Part shown: in pieces, positions 21,097 through 30,224 of the stretch | How positions within the stretch are numbered: position 1 is the stretch's first letter | How the letters are laid out: every line of letters begins with the position of its first letter | Origin: Candidatus Altimarinota bacterium | Lineage (GTDB): Bacteria; Patescibacteriota; Gracilibacteria; JAUYGZ01 | Length of the DNA: 64,000 bases | Assembly (NCBI GenBank): GCA_029233985.1 | Contig: JARGOK010000001.1 | Location: forward strand, 151,740-215,739 | Reading direction: 5' to 3' | Translations under genes and position numbers: made by a program | Notes under the pieces: model-generated | What the model saw: only the letters and a program-made list of their open reading frames with translations | The model's database searches: none | What the model was told of the DNA's origin: nothing

Positions 21097-21124
21097 TCAA
21101 AAAGCCCCGTCTTAGCGGGGCTTT
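21097..21124 (-). terminator. intrinsic terminator after the 1420-residue protein gene
   Basis: AAAGCCCCG (21101-21109) and CGGGGCTTT (21116-21124) form a perfect 9-bp stem with loop TCTTAG. On the minus strand the hairpin is followed by a short T run, 23 bp past the stop of the large gene. Confidence 0.85.
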
Positions 21125-21147
21125 GATGTCTTGAGTGAAGTGAATGC

Positions 21148-24100
21148 CTATGATACTTTGCGTGAAGCCTTCTTCTTTTTCTTTTGAACGCTCTTATTCT
21201 CCGAATTCACATTCTTTTCTTTTACTGGTGTAGGTTTCAAGCGGTCAAAAGCCTCTGAGGTCCAAAGTGCAAACTGTTGCATATCTCCTTCTGGTTTGAG
21301 AATAACTTCATCTTTAGCAGGGGATTTAAAGACTCTCACCTCTACCTCCTTCTGGTCGCTCTTCCTTACATAGGTAGCGAGTTGACCATCAGTGAACTCA
21401 TAGCTCTTGTTATTTTTTCTTAAACTAAACCGTTCACCAGTTTTCATCCTTTCTTTACCATCCCAATCTTGAATATATTCTCTATCCTTGATATTCAAGG
21501 GAAGTTCTTGGAGCTTTTCCATGTCTACATTCCCAATAAGTCTCACTTTTGAAAGCAACTTTGACACCTTCTCAAACTGCTTCGGAGTATAAGCTTGGTA
21601 TTTATTGATTCCTGGCACTGACCCCTCAATGAACTTGATGTTTCCATCAGGAGTTTTTGCAATCTTTACCTGACCATATTGTTCGGTATTGAGGATAAGA
21701 GTATTTTTCTCCTTTAAAATTTGGAAGTATCTCAGAGCAGCATTCAGTGTGAGAGGTTCTCCTTCCAAAGGTTTGTTTTTCATTAGGGCCTCTTTTGTTT
21801 CTTGTTCTGTGAGGATCTCACGATCAGAAGCAGTCAATCCTTCTGCGTCTTCCTTGGTATATTTCTTGTCAATCTGACGCACTGTTTGAGGAGCTTCTGC
21901 TGCCGTTACTTCTTCTTTGAGGCGTTTCTCTCGAGCCTCGCTCACCTTTTTCATGTCATCAGCAGAAGGTACTGAACGTGTAAGCTGTGCTTCCATCATG
22001 GGCTCTTCGACTGCATTCATGGGAACCTTAGAAAGTTGTTTCTGAGCACTTTTGAGATTGAGTCGGTGCACTTCTCCAGACTTCTGTTCGGTAACCACGA
22101 CCAGTTTCTTTTTCGTTTCATGTGGTTTTACCGTCGCGAGGACTCTATTTGTTCTCTTATTTGGTTGGAACTCAACAGTTTCACCAGCTTCGAATCCAAG
22201 TTCTTCGAAAATTGAAGTCGTTCGTTGTTCCACTTTCTTTTTCTTTGGTGCAGCATTAGCTTTCGATTGAACTGCCTCTTTTTTTACCCAACCTTCTTTT
22301 CTTAATCGTAGGTAAAGCTTCTTTCCTTCCACATCCATATTCATAAATTGTCCGATTTCAGATTTTTTGTGCTTTCGTTCGTATTTTTTTGACATTTCCA
22401 TCACACGATAAACGAGAGATTCTGGGAAATCCTTCCCCATAGATACTTTTGATTGTGAGAGTTGAGTAGAAATAACATCAGGAGTCAGACTCCTCAGTTT
22501 TTTATTAAATTTCATATTCTCATTTGTCTTTGAAACTCTTTCATTTCGAGTCATAGACCTTCCAAGAGTCCAAGCGAGACTGATCACATCTTTGATTTTA
22601 GTGTTCAGTTGGTAGGGTTGTTCAGGCTTGGTAATGGATTTTTCAGGAGAAATAGTGAAATGCAGTTCTTCTTTTCTTTTTTCTGCCTTTTCAGCCTTTC
22701 GTTGTTTTCTTGCTTTGTGAATATTCGATATAACATTTGGATCCGTCAATTCTTCTTTATTTTCAAAGGTGACTTCAGATTCACCAACTCCTGTGAGTCG
22801 TTTGCAGGTGACTTCTCCGGTTTTATTATCAATGCTTGTAACTTCTAGAACTCCTTTTGCATTCTTCAGGACGATCCGATCCCCGGCAAAGAGCACCTTC
22901 ACTTTTTGAGTGAGGTAACTTGATTTGTCGATAGATGATTTTTCAATAGCAGCAATCTTTCGAATGGAGCTGCTTACCGGGCTTTTTTCGTCCAATCCAG
23001 CGAAAAGGAACCCACCATTATCTTTATCTCTTTTTGTTTTCAAGAACTCAATTTTGAATGATTTCCCTGCTTCAAGATTAATTTTTGCTCCTACCTTCGT
23101 GAGTGCGAGGAGTTCTGGTTCGTTGAATTCTTGGGATTGAGAAGACTTGAGTGAAACAGAGTAAAACTTCACTTGTTTCGGATATGTTTCTCCTACTTCT
23201 TGATCTCGTGCTTGAATACAATCAATGCGATAGATAGACCCGTTATCCATTTTGAGATCAATTCTTTCATTGATCCTGAGCTTCTTGAGATCAATGCTTT
23301 CTATTGTTTCTGAAACGGCCTCAGACTGTTCTTGTGCTGCTTTGACTGCTTCCTCATTTCTCTTCCTTTCTGTATTTTGAAGATCCTCTGATTTTCCTCC
23401 ATGATCCATCGTCTTAAGTGCATCATCAAGATTTCTCCTGACATCTTTCCGAATTAAATCCAGCTGTTCTGGAGAAATACCTTCGTATAGCTCTTGCTGT
23501 GCTCCTTTTCTTTTCGCGATTTCCATAGGATCTTGTCCCTCTTCTTCGAGCTCATCAACTGCTCTCTTCGCTCCTATTAATCCTTCTCTTAAGTCTATCA
23601 ATTGTTCTTCTGAGAGATCTCTTACTTTTGGATTTACCACGGCTTGATTTTCCACCCCAAGAGCTTTCACTGCCTTCCCTTGGTCGTCTTTTGCCTCAAT
23701 ATAATTCTTTTTTGGGCGTACTGTTGCAGTTGTATTGGTGAACTCAACTGACACCTTCATTTTTTTGATAGGACTTGTCTGCCCTCCAAGATCCAAGTGT
23801 AGTTTTTTTTCTGGACCGATGACTTTACTCACCAAAGCTCGTTCATCTAGCTCCCTGAAAAATTTTCTCTGTGTCTTCTTGTTTCCAGGTCTTACAAATG
23901 TTTTATTTTTTTCATCTTTGTACACTACGAAGGCATAGTTAGATCCACTGGTAGTCGTCATATCTATTCGATCTCCTTCAATCAGATTTTCAACTCGAAT
24001 TGATACTTCTTCATTTGTGTATTCTTTTCCGTACTCAATTTTATTTTCTACTGCTTTAGTGTTTTCCTTTATATCCATCCCAAGAACTTTCACTTTCTTC

Positions 24101-25410
24101 TCTTGTTTAGATTTATCCTCAGGAACCACGAGAGGTGAAACCTCTCCACTTGATTTTTCATCTCGGCTCCCTTCTTCTATGGGCTCTATTGTGATTCCTG
24201 ACTTTCTTTTCTTTGGCTTGTTTGGAGGTGTTTCTTGAAGGGGTAGAGGAGCCCCTCCTTTCTCCTTTATTTCTAGCTCAGTTACAATAAGATTGAGAAC
24301 AAGGTTGAGAATATGATTGCTTGTTTGCTTGTACTTTGTATTCAAGATGCGAACAATAATCAAACAAGCCTTCCCCTCAAGGTCTGCCTTTTTGGAACGT
24401 TTTTTCATTTGTTCTATCGATGTTTCCCCATCAAAAAAGTCTTGGATAATCGTCAGCAGTTTGGCTTTTATCTCTCTTGCATCAAGCTTATTTGGATAAT
24501 CCTCCTCGATCTGTTTAATGATTGCTGTTGCTGATTCTGGAGCAGTAGGCGTTTTTTCTTGTTTTTCCTCACCCCATACAAAATTCTTCACCCCTTTCCA
24601 GGCATTTCCAAACCACGAAGTTTTTACATCTGGATTTTTGGTTGAAACTCCAAATGGTTCTCGAGTTTTTTGAGGTTGTGGAGCTGCGGTCATTTGTGGC
24701 TTCACTGCTTGCGTGGGTTTGACCAGCACCTTTCTTTTGCGCGAAGTCGGAGCTGATTTTGGTTTATTATTCTCTTCAGTTATGAGAATTGATTGCCTTG
24801 CCCTTATATTCATCAGATCCCAAACAGCTTTTTTGAGCCCTTTTTTTCGGGAAAGACGATAGAGAATTGCATCAACTTTTTGAACATCTTGAAAGCTCGT
24901 ACCTGGATCCTGGTGTGCCCCTCCTTTGTCAAATTCTTGTGAGAGCTCGTAGTATAATTCGTCTTTCACTCCCTGGTTTTCCACTACTTGTTGAAGGATA
25001 GACTTGGCATTACTCATGAGAGAATCACTCGGTGCACTTTTTGATGTTCTTTTTGATTCCTCCAATAAGGCTTTTACCTTCTTATTTGTCTCACCTCGAA
25101 TAGCATCTACGTTCTTTTTAATATCATTTTGAAGCTCATTCCAGAGGATCTTGTGAACCTCCTTTTTAAGAATACCTTCATCGTCTAAACCTAATTTTTT
25201 TACTAAAGACCTAATTTTTTCATCAGCAAAACGAGAATATTCTTGCTTATTTTGACCCTTAATCTTTGCCTGTCCTTCCTCTCTATATTTTCCATGAAGT
25301 CCCTTCAGAAGTTTCTTCCTTTCTTTTTGCCTGTACTTCATTACGAGTTTTTTGACATTTTTTTCGTCGAGAGAATTTTTTGGTTGTTCTAAAACTGCAG
25401 AAGTTGTCAT
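21148..25410 (-). CDS. 1420-residue basic protein with repeated beta modules, function unknown
   Basis: A single open frame of 1420 codons; no signal peptide or membrane helix. The first 200 residues are lysine-rich helices (QKERKKLLKGLHGKYREEGQ). The rest alternates coiled, charged stretches with short beta modules of a common style: GDRIDMTTTSGSNYAFVVY, RIDLKMDNGSIYRIDCIQ, GDRIVLKNAKGVLEVTSID, AGETVEFQPNKRTNRVLAT and TGERFSLRKNNKSYEFTD. These look like SH3/KOW-like small barrels repeated at least five times, which is inference. The C-terminus is very basic (KKKKKASRKVS). It has its own near-consensus promoter and a strong terminator. No family recognised; a cytoplasmic structural or nucleic-acid-binding role is possible. 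Confidence 0.8.
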   Translation of the reverse strand: MTTSAVLEQPKNSLDEKNVKKLVMKYRQKERKKLLKGLHGKYREEGQAKIKGQNKQEYSRFADEKIRSLVKKLGLDDEGILKKEVHKILWNELQNDIKKNVDAIRGETNKKVKALLEESKRTSKSAPSDSLMSNAKSILQQVVENQGVKDELYYELSQEFDKGGAHQDPGTSFQDVQKVDAILYRLSRKKGLKKAVWDLMNIRARQSILITEENNKPKSAPTSRKRKVLVKPTQAVKPQMTAAPQPQKTREPFGVSTKNPDVKTSWFGNAWKGVKNFVWGEEKQEKTPTAPESATAIIKQIEEDYPNKLDAREIKAKLLTIIQDFFDGETSIEQMKKRSKKADLEGKACLIIVRILNTKYKQTSNHILNLVLNLIVTELEIKEKGGAPLPLQETPPNKPKKRKSGITIEPIEEGSRDEKSSGEVSPLVVPEDKSKQEKKVKVLGMDIKENTKAVENKIEYGKEYTNEEVSIRVENLIEGDRIDMTTTSGSNYAFVVYKDEKNKTFVRPGNKKTQRKFFRELDERALVSKVIGPEKKLHLDLGGQTSPIKKMKVSVEFTNTTATVRPKKNYIEAKDDQGKAVKALGVENQAVVNPKVRDLSEEQLIDLREGLIGAKRAVDELEEEGQDPMEIAKRKGAQQELYEGISPEQLDLIRKDVRRNLDDALKTMDHGGKSEDLQNTERKRNEEAVKAAQEQSEAVSETIESIDLKKLRINERIDLKMDNGSIYRIDCIQARDQEVGETYPKQVKFYSVSLKSSQSQEFNEPELLALTKVGAKINLEAGKSFKIEFLKTKRDKDNGGFLFAGLDEKSPVSSSIRKIAAIEKSSIDKSSYLTQKVKVLFAGDRIVLKNAKGVLEVTSIDNKTGEVTCKRLTGVGESEVTFENKEELTDPNVISNIHKARKQRKAEKAEKRKEELHFTISPEKSITKPEQPYQLNTKIKDVISLAWTLGRSMTRNERVSKTNENMKFNKKLRSLTPDVISTQLSQSKVSMGKDFPESLVYRVMEMSKKYERKHKKSEIGQFMNMDVEGKKLYLRLRKEGWVKKEAVQSKANAAPKKKKVEQRTTSIFEELGFEAGETVEFQPNKRTNRVLATVKPHETKKKLVVVTEQKSGEVHRLNLKSAQKQLSKVPMNAVEEPMMEAQLTRSVPSADDMKKVSEAREKRLKEEVTAAEAPQTVRQIDKKYTKEDAEGLTASDREILTEQETKEALMKNKPLEGEPLTLNAALRYFQILKEKNTLILNTEQYGQVKIAKTPDGNIKFIEGSVPGINKYQAYTPKQFEKVSKLLSKVRLIGNVDMEKLQELPLNIKDREYIQDWDGKERMKTGERFSLRKNNKSYEFTDGQLATYVRKSDQKEVEVRVFKSPAKDEVILKPEGDMQQFALWTSEAFDRLKPTPVKEKNVNSENKSVQKKKKKASRKVS

Positions 25411-25434
25411 AGGTTTTTATTTATATATCATACC

Positions 25435-25462
25435 ATTATACATTATTTGCAATATTTTGCAA
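25435..25462 (-). promoter_or_regulatory. promoter of the 1420-residue protein gene
   Basis: On the minus strand TTGCAA (25462-25457) and TATAAT (25440-25435) are spaced by 16 bp and lie 24 bp upstream of the ATG at 25410. A second TTGCAA palindrome sits at 25447-25452. Confidence 0.7.
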
Positions 25463-25556
25463 GTACAACAAGCTCCATCTTCGTCAATGATGGATATTCA
25501 AATCTCCAAATCTTCTGTTCTGTGTATAATAAGACCAAATCCTTAAATTTCACCCG

Positions 25557-25907
25557 ATGATCTCAGAAATCCTCAGAATTGCTGCCTTTTCCTTCTTAGC
25601 CTGGTGTTTTGCCTCGTTCAATATCAATTGGATTAAGGATTACAAAAAATCTCACCGGGTGGCGATTCATTACCTCGGGGAGGTGATTATTTTTGGATCA
25701 GTGTTTTACGTTTATTTTTCACTGTTTGAACCCACCTTTACGACGTTTTACACCATTATCACCTGTTTACTGAGCCTCTTCGTCTTCGAAATGGCTGCTT
25801 GGAAATGGTACTACAAACAAGTGCCCTGGTATTATGGGTATTTGCACTGGTGGCTACCGAGTTATTTGGTGAGTGGGGCTATTTATGGGGTGAGTCAGTT
25901 GTTTTAG
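25557..25907 (+). CDS. small integral membrane protein, hypothetical
   Basis: 116 residues with about three or four hydrophobic helices (roughly 5-20, 40-60, 65-85, 97-115) and many aromatic residues (WKWYYKQVPWYYGYLHWWLP). No family is recognised. TATAAT at 25525-25530 could be its -10 element. The gene is divergent from the 1420-residue protein gene, sharing a 146-bp intergenic region, and is followed by a family A repeat. Confidence 0.65.
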   Translation: MISEILRIAAFSFLAWCFASFNINWIKDYKKSHRVAIHYLGEVIIFGSVFYVYFSLFEPTFTTFYTIITCLLSLFVFEMAAWKWYYKQVPWYYGYLHWWLPSYLVSGAIYGVSQLF

Positions 25908-25916
25908 ACCCACTCC

Positions 25917-25951
25917 AGACCCTCGGCCCCTTGAAAGGGGAGACACTCCCG
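25917..25951. repeat. palindromic element (family A), intergenic
   Basis: CAGACCCTCGGCCCC then TTGAAAGGGGAGACACTCCC; the closest match to the consensus. The rest of 25908-26190 shows no gene; the small open frames there are low complexity. Confidence 0.8.
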
Positions 25952-26190
25952 AACACCCTTTCTTTTCAGACTCTCCATCGGTTCTGCCATTCTGAGGGAC
26001 CGAAGAATCTTGAGGTTGAATGAAGGACAAAGATGATGAAGTATCAGTCTTTTGAAGAAAACACGCTATTGAGAAGAACCTATAGGACCCATTAAATCCT
26101 GTCGGGAAAGATTCTTCGTTCACCTGAATGATAGGGATTGGGTGATTTGTTTTATTCTCCTTTTATGGGGGGCAGCCTTGAAGAATAGCC

Positions 26191-27447
26191 TCATCCGATT
26201 TGCTGTCTCAAGAACTCAACAACACGCTCAACTTTTGCTGGGGTCATTTGGATATGCGTCGGCAGGTTTAAGGTCTCCACTGCGGCCTGCTCTGCCCGTG
26301 GACAAGACCCCGGCTTGTATTGAAAATCTTTGAGCTGACAGTCCGCAGGAGCTAGGACGGTGGTATACCAATCGCCGAGGTAAAGACCCTGTTGCTTGGC
26401 AGCTTGCAAGATGCTCTGAGCGTTTGGGTGACGAAGAGGGAAGCGAAGATGGGCAGAATTTTCACCTTTCAAAGAGGCTAGAGGGTTATTCAATGGTAGC
26501 TCATAAGGCATATCCTTCAATTCCTCTCCATACCTCATCGCCAATTTCTTCCGATGCTGATGAAAGCGTCCGAGTTTTTTGAGTTGATTGAGTGCGAGGT
26601 GCGCAAGAGCGTTCGACATTTGCTGAGGGAAGAAATGAGGTTTTTGACCCATTTTTTCTATTCTAAAGATGACACGAGGGATGAGCTTGAGCTTTTGGGA
26701 GAGTACAAGGAGTCCTTTTCCGATTTTTGAACTGTACATGGGCTTTATGATGGCAAAAATAAGAGGGTGCATCAAAGCCTGGAAAACTTGGAAGAAAGAA
26801 GGGAAGGGGATTTGTTCATATGATTCTTCGATCTTCTTGGCGAGGAGATCGTTGTCAGTAGTGATCATCCCTCCCCAGGTACTGGAGATAATTTTATCGC
26901 GACCAAAACTCCAAATGGCAGCATGACCGAAGGTTCCTACCTTTTGTCCATTGACCTCAGCGCTGAGGGAGTGAGCACAGTCTTCGATGAGGAGAAGGGA
27001 ATTCTCCTGACAAATTTTTTGGATCTCTGCGATCTTCGCGGGGTTTCCGAAAGTGTGCTGAATAATCACGACTTTGGTCTTGGGAGTAATGGCGGCTTCG
27101 ATGAGGTCAGGATCGATATTGAAACCTTTCTTTTCGATATCGACATACACTGGTTTCGCGCCCGTGTATTGGATCGCATTTGGGACCACGATGCATGTAT
27201 AGGCTTGAAGGATTACCTCATCACCTTTCTCAATTCCCATCGCTTGGAGAAGAACATAGAGCGCATCACGGCCGCGTTGCATTGAAAAAGCATTCTTCAT
27301 TCCCAAATATTCTTGAAAAGACTGCTCCAATCCTATAGTCACTGGGCCTTTCCTCCAGCCGAACCAATTCCAAGGGAAAACCAGCTGCTTGAAGGCAATC
27401 CAGAGATCGTCGTTTTCGGTATTAGGCGAGAGAGAGGTGTGGATCAA
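26191..27447 (-). CDS. DegT/DnrJ/EryC1-type sugar aminotransferase
   Basis: PLP enzyme that adds an amino group to nucleotide-linked keto-sugars, or a close relative, probably for surface glycans. The 418 residues show the fold type I pattern: MQRGRDALYVLLQAMGIEKGDEV near the start, TKVVIIQHTFGNPAKI, LLIEDCAHSL, and the PLP lysine in WSFGRDKIISSTWGG. It is somewhat longer than typical members (about 370). The next gene on the same strand starts upstream at 28270 (97-bp gap), so the two may be cotranscribed. Confidence 0.88.
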   Translation of the reverse strand: MIHTSLSPNTENDDLWIAFKQLVFPWNWFGWRKGPVTIGLEQSFQEYLGMKNAFSMQRGRDALYVLLQAMGIEKGDEVILQAYTCIVVPNAIQYTGAKPVYVDIEKKGFNIDPDLIEAAITPKTKVVIIQHTFGNPAKIAEIQKICQENSLLLIEDCAHSLSAEVNGQKVGTFGHAAIWSFGRDKIISSTWGGMITTDNDLLAKKIEESYEQIPFPSFFQVFQALMHPLIFAIIKPMYSSKIGKGLLVLSQKLKLIPRVIFRIEKMGQKPHFFPQQMSNALAHLALNQLKKLGRFHQHRKKLAMRYGEELKDMPYELPLNNPLASLKGENSAHLRFPLRHPNAQSILQAAKQQGLYLGDWYTTVLAPADCQLKDFQYKPGSCPRAEQAAVETLNLPTHIQMTPAKVERVVEFLRQQIG

Positions 27448-27544
27448 GAGGAAAGAGGTGAAGGATGCAGAGAAGCCTAAGGGTACTAAGGGTTTAGGAT
27501 TGGAAGGATTGAGAAGGATGGGGTTGGGTTGGATCCGTGAAACA

Positions 27545-28270
27545 TCACAACAAGAATTGTTTTACTTCCCGCGCGAACTCATGTGGGCGCTTGTATGGGA
27601 GATTGTGTCCGACGCCGCTGAAAATCTTGAGGTAGGCATTAGGAATGATTTTGAGAAGTTTTTCGGCATCGCACACGAGAGTGAGCTGGTCACGGGATCC
27701 CCAAAGCAGGAGGGTTTGTTGATGGATACTTTTAGCAAAGGGGTCCAGCTTTTCTGTAATGACCTTAAGAAACGTTTCTTTCATGACGCCGTCTACCTTT
27801 CCAAAGTCTCGTTTTGCGTAAAACCTGTTGCGGATTTTTGCAATAAGAGGGATCCAAGAGAAGAGTCGGAGGATCTTTGCAGCCATCCAGTAGATGGTTC
27901 GTTTTAGTGAACGCTTCAGCTGGAAGGCTTCTACACCTGCGGCTCCAGTCAGTACCAAGGAGCTAATAAGATCTGGTGACTCTGCTGAGAGCTTTATGGC
28001 GATACGCCCTCCAAAGGAGTGTCCGATGAAAGCTGCTTCTGATATTTTGAGTTCTTTTAATTGTTTTTTTATAGCACGTGCGTAGCTCGATACATCAGCA
28101 GCTTTTCTTGGCGGGATTGATTTTCCAAATCCTGGTAGGTCTGGTACCACGACATAAAAGTGTTTTGCGAGGATTTTGGCAAGCTCGCTAAATTTCGTTC
28201 CGTCGATTCCCCAGCCATGTAATATGACGAGTTTTGGAGATTTTTTCGATCCGTAGGTTTGGATATGCAT
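27545..28270 (-). CDS. alpha/beta hydrolase
   Basis: 241 residues with a complete hydrolase triad: nucleophile elbow GHSFGG, acid in LLWGSRDQLT, and histidine in GVGHNLPYKRP near the C-terminus. HGWGIDGTKF supplies the oxyanion hole and VVPDLPGFGKS the following strand. Substrate unknown; it resembles the MhpC/BioH-like group. The start MHIQTYGSKKSPKLVILHGWG is typical. Paired family A repeats lie just upstream. Confidence 0.9.
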   Translation of the reverse strand: MHIQTYGSKKSPKLVILHGWGIDGTKFSELAKILAKHFYVVVPDLPGFGKSIPPRKAADVSSYARAIKKQLKELKISEAAFIGHSFGGRIAIKLSAESPDLISSLVLTGAAGVEAFQLKRSLKRTIYWMAAKILRLFSWIPLIAKIRNRFYAKRDFGKVDGVMKETFLKVITEKLDPFAKSIHQQTLLLWGSRDQLTLVCDAEKLLKIIPNAYLKIFSGVGHNLPYKRPHEFAREVKQFLL

Positions 28271-28293
28271 AGCTGGAGATTATTTCTCAGCCT

Positions 28294-28380
28294 AAACCCC
28301 TAGCCCCTCAAAAGGGGAACTAAGCAGTGTGAGAGGAGGATTTCTGGGGAGTGCCTCCCTATTTAAGGGGTCCGGGGCTT
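28294..28380. repeat. two family A palindromes facing each other
   Basis: 28294-28322 reads AAACCCCTAGCCCC then TCAAAAGGGGAAC; 28346-28380 reads GGGGAGTGCCTCCC then TATTTAAGGGGTCCGGGG, the reverse orientation. The two inverted copies enclose about 25 bp, like paired bacterial interspersed mosaic elements. Confidence 0.7.
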
Positions 28381-28462
28381 GAGCGGTTATCTTTCCTCTA
28401 TTGTACTGAATTCTGAGATGTTTTGCTATACCTACACTTCTGCTGATCGGCAAGATATTTTG

Positions 28463-28471
28463 TGTTACATT
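28463..28471 (+). promoter_or_regulatory. extended -10 promoter for htrA
   Basis: TGTTACATT fits TGn plus TACATT (28466-28471), 53 bp before the chosen htrA ATG. No clear -35. Confidence 0.4.
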
Positions 28472-28524
28472 TTCCCCACAAGTGCGTAGTAAAAAAGTAC
28501 TCGTATTTTTTAACCCTAGAACTT

Positions 28525-29796
28525 ATGAATACGCAAAAGAAATCAACTGCACTCCTGGTAGTGCTCTCACTCATTTCTGGTTTTGCTGGAGGTGCTTTAT
28601 CAAACCGGCTTATCTCTGCACCTGTTCAGTATTCTGATGGAGGGAAGACCATTGTCCAGCCCGTCCAGATGAAATTGGTCAACCAAGAATCACAAACCAT
28701 CGACACCATACAAGCTGTCACTCCATCTGTGGTGAGCATCGTCCTCACACAAGAACTCCAGCTCGTAAAAAACCAACAACAAAGTCCATTTGACTTGTTT
28801 TTTAACAACGACCCACTGTTCAATCAGTTCTTTGGACAAACCCCTCAACAACCTGCACCTCAGACAACACCAGAAGAAACTGATCCTCTGAATTCGATCA
28901 GGCAACAAGTCGGAGGAGGGTCTGGGTTTATTCTTTCTGAAGAAGGACTCATCCTCACAAATCGTCATGTGGTCTCAAGAGACGATGTGGAGTATACCGT
29001 CATCCTGAATAATGGCGATGAATTTAAGGCTGAAGTGGTGAGTCGTGACCTTTTTAATGATATTGCCGTGATCAAGATCCTTGCTGAAGACGGAGCTGAA
29101 TTACCAAAACTGAACCCGATCCGATTAGGGAATTCTTCTGAGCTAAAAATAGGACAGTCTGTGATAGCCATTGGTAATGCCTTAGCGGAATTTGAAAACT
29201 CTGCGACAACAGGAATTATTTCTGCTAAAGGAAGAGAAATCGTTGCTTCGGATGGTCAAGGAAGAGGTGAAAACCTCTCGGGTCTCATCCAAACCGATGC
29301 CGCTATAAACCCAGGAAACTCTGGAGGGCCACTGATTAATCTCGCAGGGGAAGTAGTAGGAGTAAATACTGCCATCGCAGCTGGAGCAAACGGTATTGGG
29401 TTTGCCATCCCAATTGATGATGTAAAGGCTGCCATAGAAAGCATCAAGACCACTGGCCGCATTGTACGTCCTATCCTCGGAGTGATGTTTACTATGCTGA
29501 CCCCGGAACTCGCGAAAGAACTCGAGCTCGAAGCAAAAGAAGGTGCTGTTCTTCGTGGTGATGGGAAAAACTTTGCAGTGCTACCAGGAAAACCAGCTGA
29601 CAAGGCTGGCCTTCTAGAAAGAGATATCATCATCGAAGTCAATGGAGTAAAAATAAATATAGATACGCCACTCCAAAAAGAAATCTCAAAGTACTTGCCA
29701 GGTGATGTCTTGAAAGTGAAGTATATTCGAAAAGGGGAGGAGCGTACAACTGAAATCACGCTGGAAGAGGCGAATTATGAGGAATTGAAGCAATAG
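28525..29796 (+). CDS. HtrA/DegP-like serine protease with PDZ domain
   Basis: Envelope protease for misfolded proteins. From ATG at 28525 (423 residues) there is an N-terminal signal anchor (LLVVLSLISGFAGGAL), a Gln/Pro-rich linker, then a trypsin-like domain with His in LILTNRHVVS, Asp in FNDIAVIKI and Ser in INPGNSGGPL. One PDZ domain follows (about 320-410, GLLERDIIIEVNGVKI). The frame opens at 28462, but that start would put 21 residues before the signal anchor and overlap the promoter, so I prefer 28525. A strong terminator follows. Confidence 0.94.
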   Translation: MNTQKKSTALLVVLSLISGFAGGALSNRLISAPVQYSDGGKTIVQPVQMKLVNQESQTIDTIQAVTPSVVSIVLTQELQLVKNQQQSPFDLFFNNDPLFNQFFGQTPQQPAPQTTPEETDPLNSIRQQVGGGSGFILSEEGLILTNRHVVSRDDVEYTVILNNGDEFKAEVVSRDLFNDIAVIKILAEDGAELPKLNPIRLGNSSELKIGQSVIAIGNALAEFENSATTGIISAKGREIVASDGQGRGENLSGLIQTDAAINPGNSGGPLINLAGEVVGVNTAIAAGANGIGFAIPIDDVKAAIESIKTTGRIVRPILGVMFTMLTPELAKELELEAKEGAVLRGDGKNFAVLPGKPADKAGLLERDIIIEVNGVKINIDTPLQKEISKYLPGDVLKVKYIRKGEERTTEITLEEANYEELKQ

Positions 29797-29838
29797 AGAG
29801 AGGATGTCTGAATCGCAGATGTTTCTGAACCATTACAA

Positions 29839-29867
29839 AAGCTCCTGAAAATATCGGGAGCTTTTTT
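29839..29867 (+). terminator. intrinsic terminator after htrA
   Basis: AAGCTCC and GGAGCTT pair around an 11-base loop (TGAAAATATCG) and are followed by six T, 43 bp after the htrA stop. Confidence 0.85.
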
Positions 29868-30022
29868 GGCATTCCGGTTGGAGTGGCAGGGGTATGGTGA
29901 GAACGGAAAAGAGGAATCCCTTTTTTGATACTCTAGGTATCGTTGGAGATGCTCTAAGCGAAAGGAGCTCTCTGTTTCGCCCTCTTCCAGAACCCCCTCG
30001 GTTCCAGTCGAAATGTCAAAAC
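29866..30022. repeat. MITE-like element, family C
   Basis: About 155 bp with imperfect inverted ends: TGGCATTCCGGTTGGAG on the left and the reverse complement of TGACATTTCGACTGGAA on the right. Related copies are at 58303-58436 (both ends) and 4675 (left part). No protein is encoded, so any movement would need a transposase elsewhere. Confidence 0.55.
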
Positions 30023-30135
30023 TAGTGAAAGTATGAAATCCCATTGCATAGCCCTCGTATTTACCTATAATGCTATAGCTCTGTACACGATTGAAGAACT
30101 TCCTCATTTCTTCACAATGATCGTTGAGTATCCAA

Positions 30136-30224
30136 GCGCAGGTGGCGGAATGGTAGACGCGCTAGCTTGAGGGGCTAGTGGGCAATATATGCCCGTGGAG
30201 GTTCAAGTCCTCTCCTGCGCACCA
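30136..30224 (+). tRNA. tRNA-Leu (anticodon GAG)
   Basis: Acceptor GCGCAGG pairs with CCTGCGC. The anticodon stem CTAGC/GCTAG holds loop TTGAGGG, so the anticodon is GAG (leucine CUC/CUU). A long variable arm (GGGCAATATATGCCC) marks a class II tRNA. The T-arm is GGAGG-TTCAAGT-CCTCT, and the CCA is encoded. Its 3' end is the integration site of the adjacent mobile element. Confidence 0.97.
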
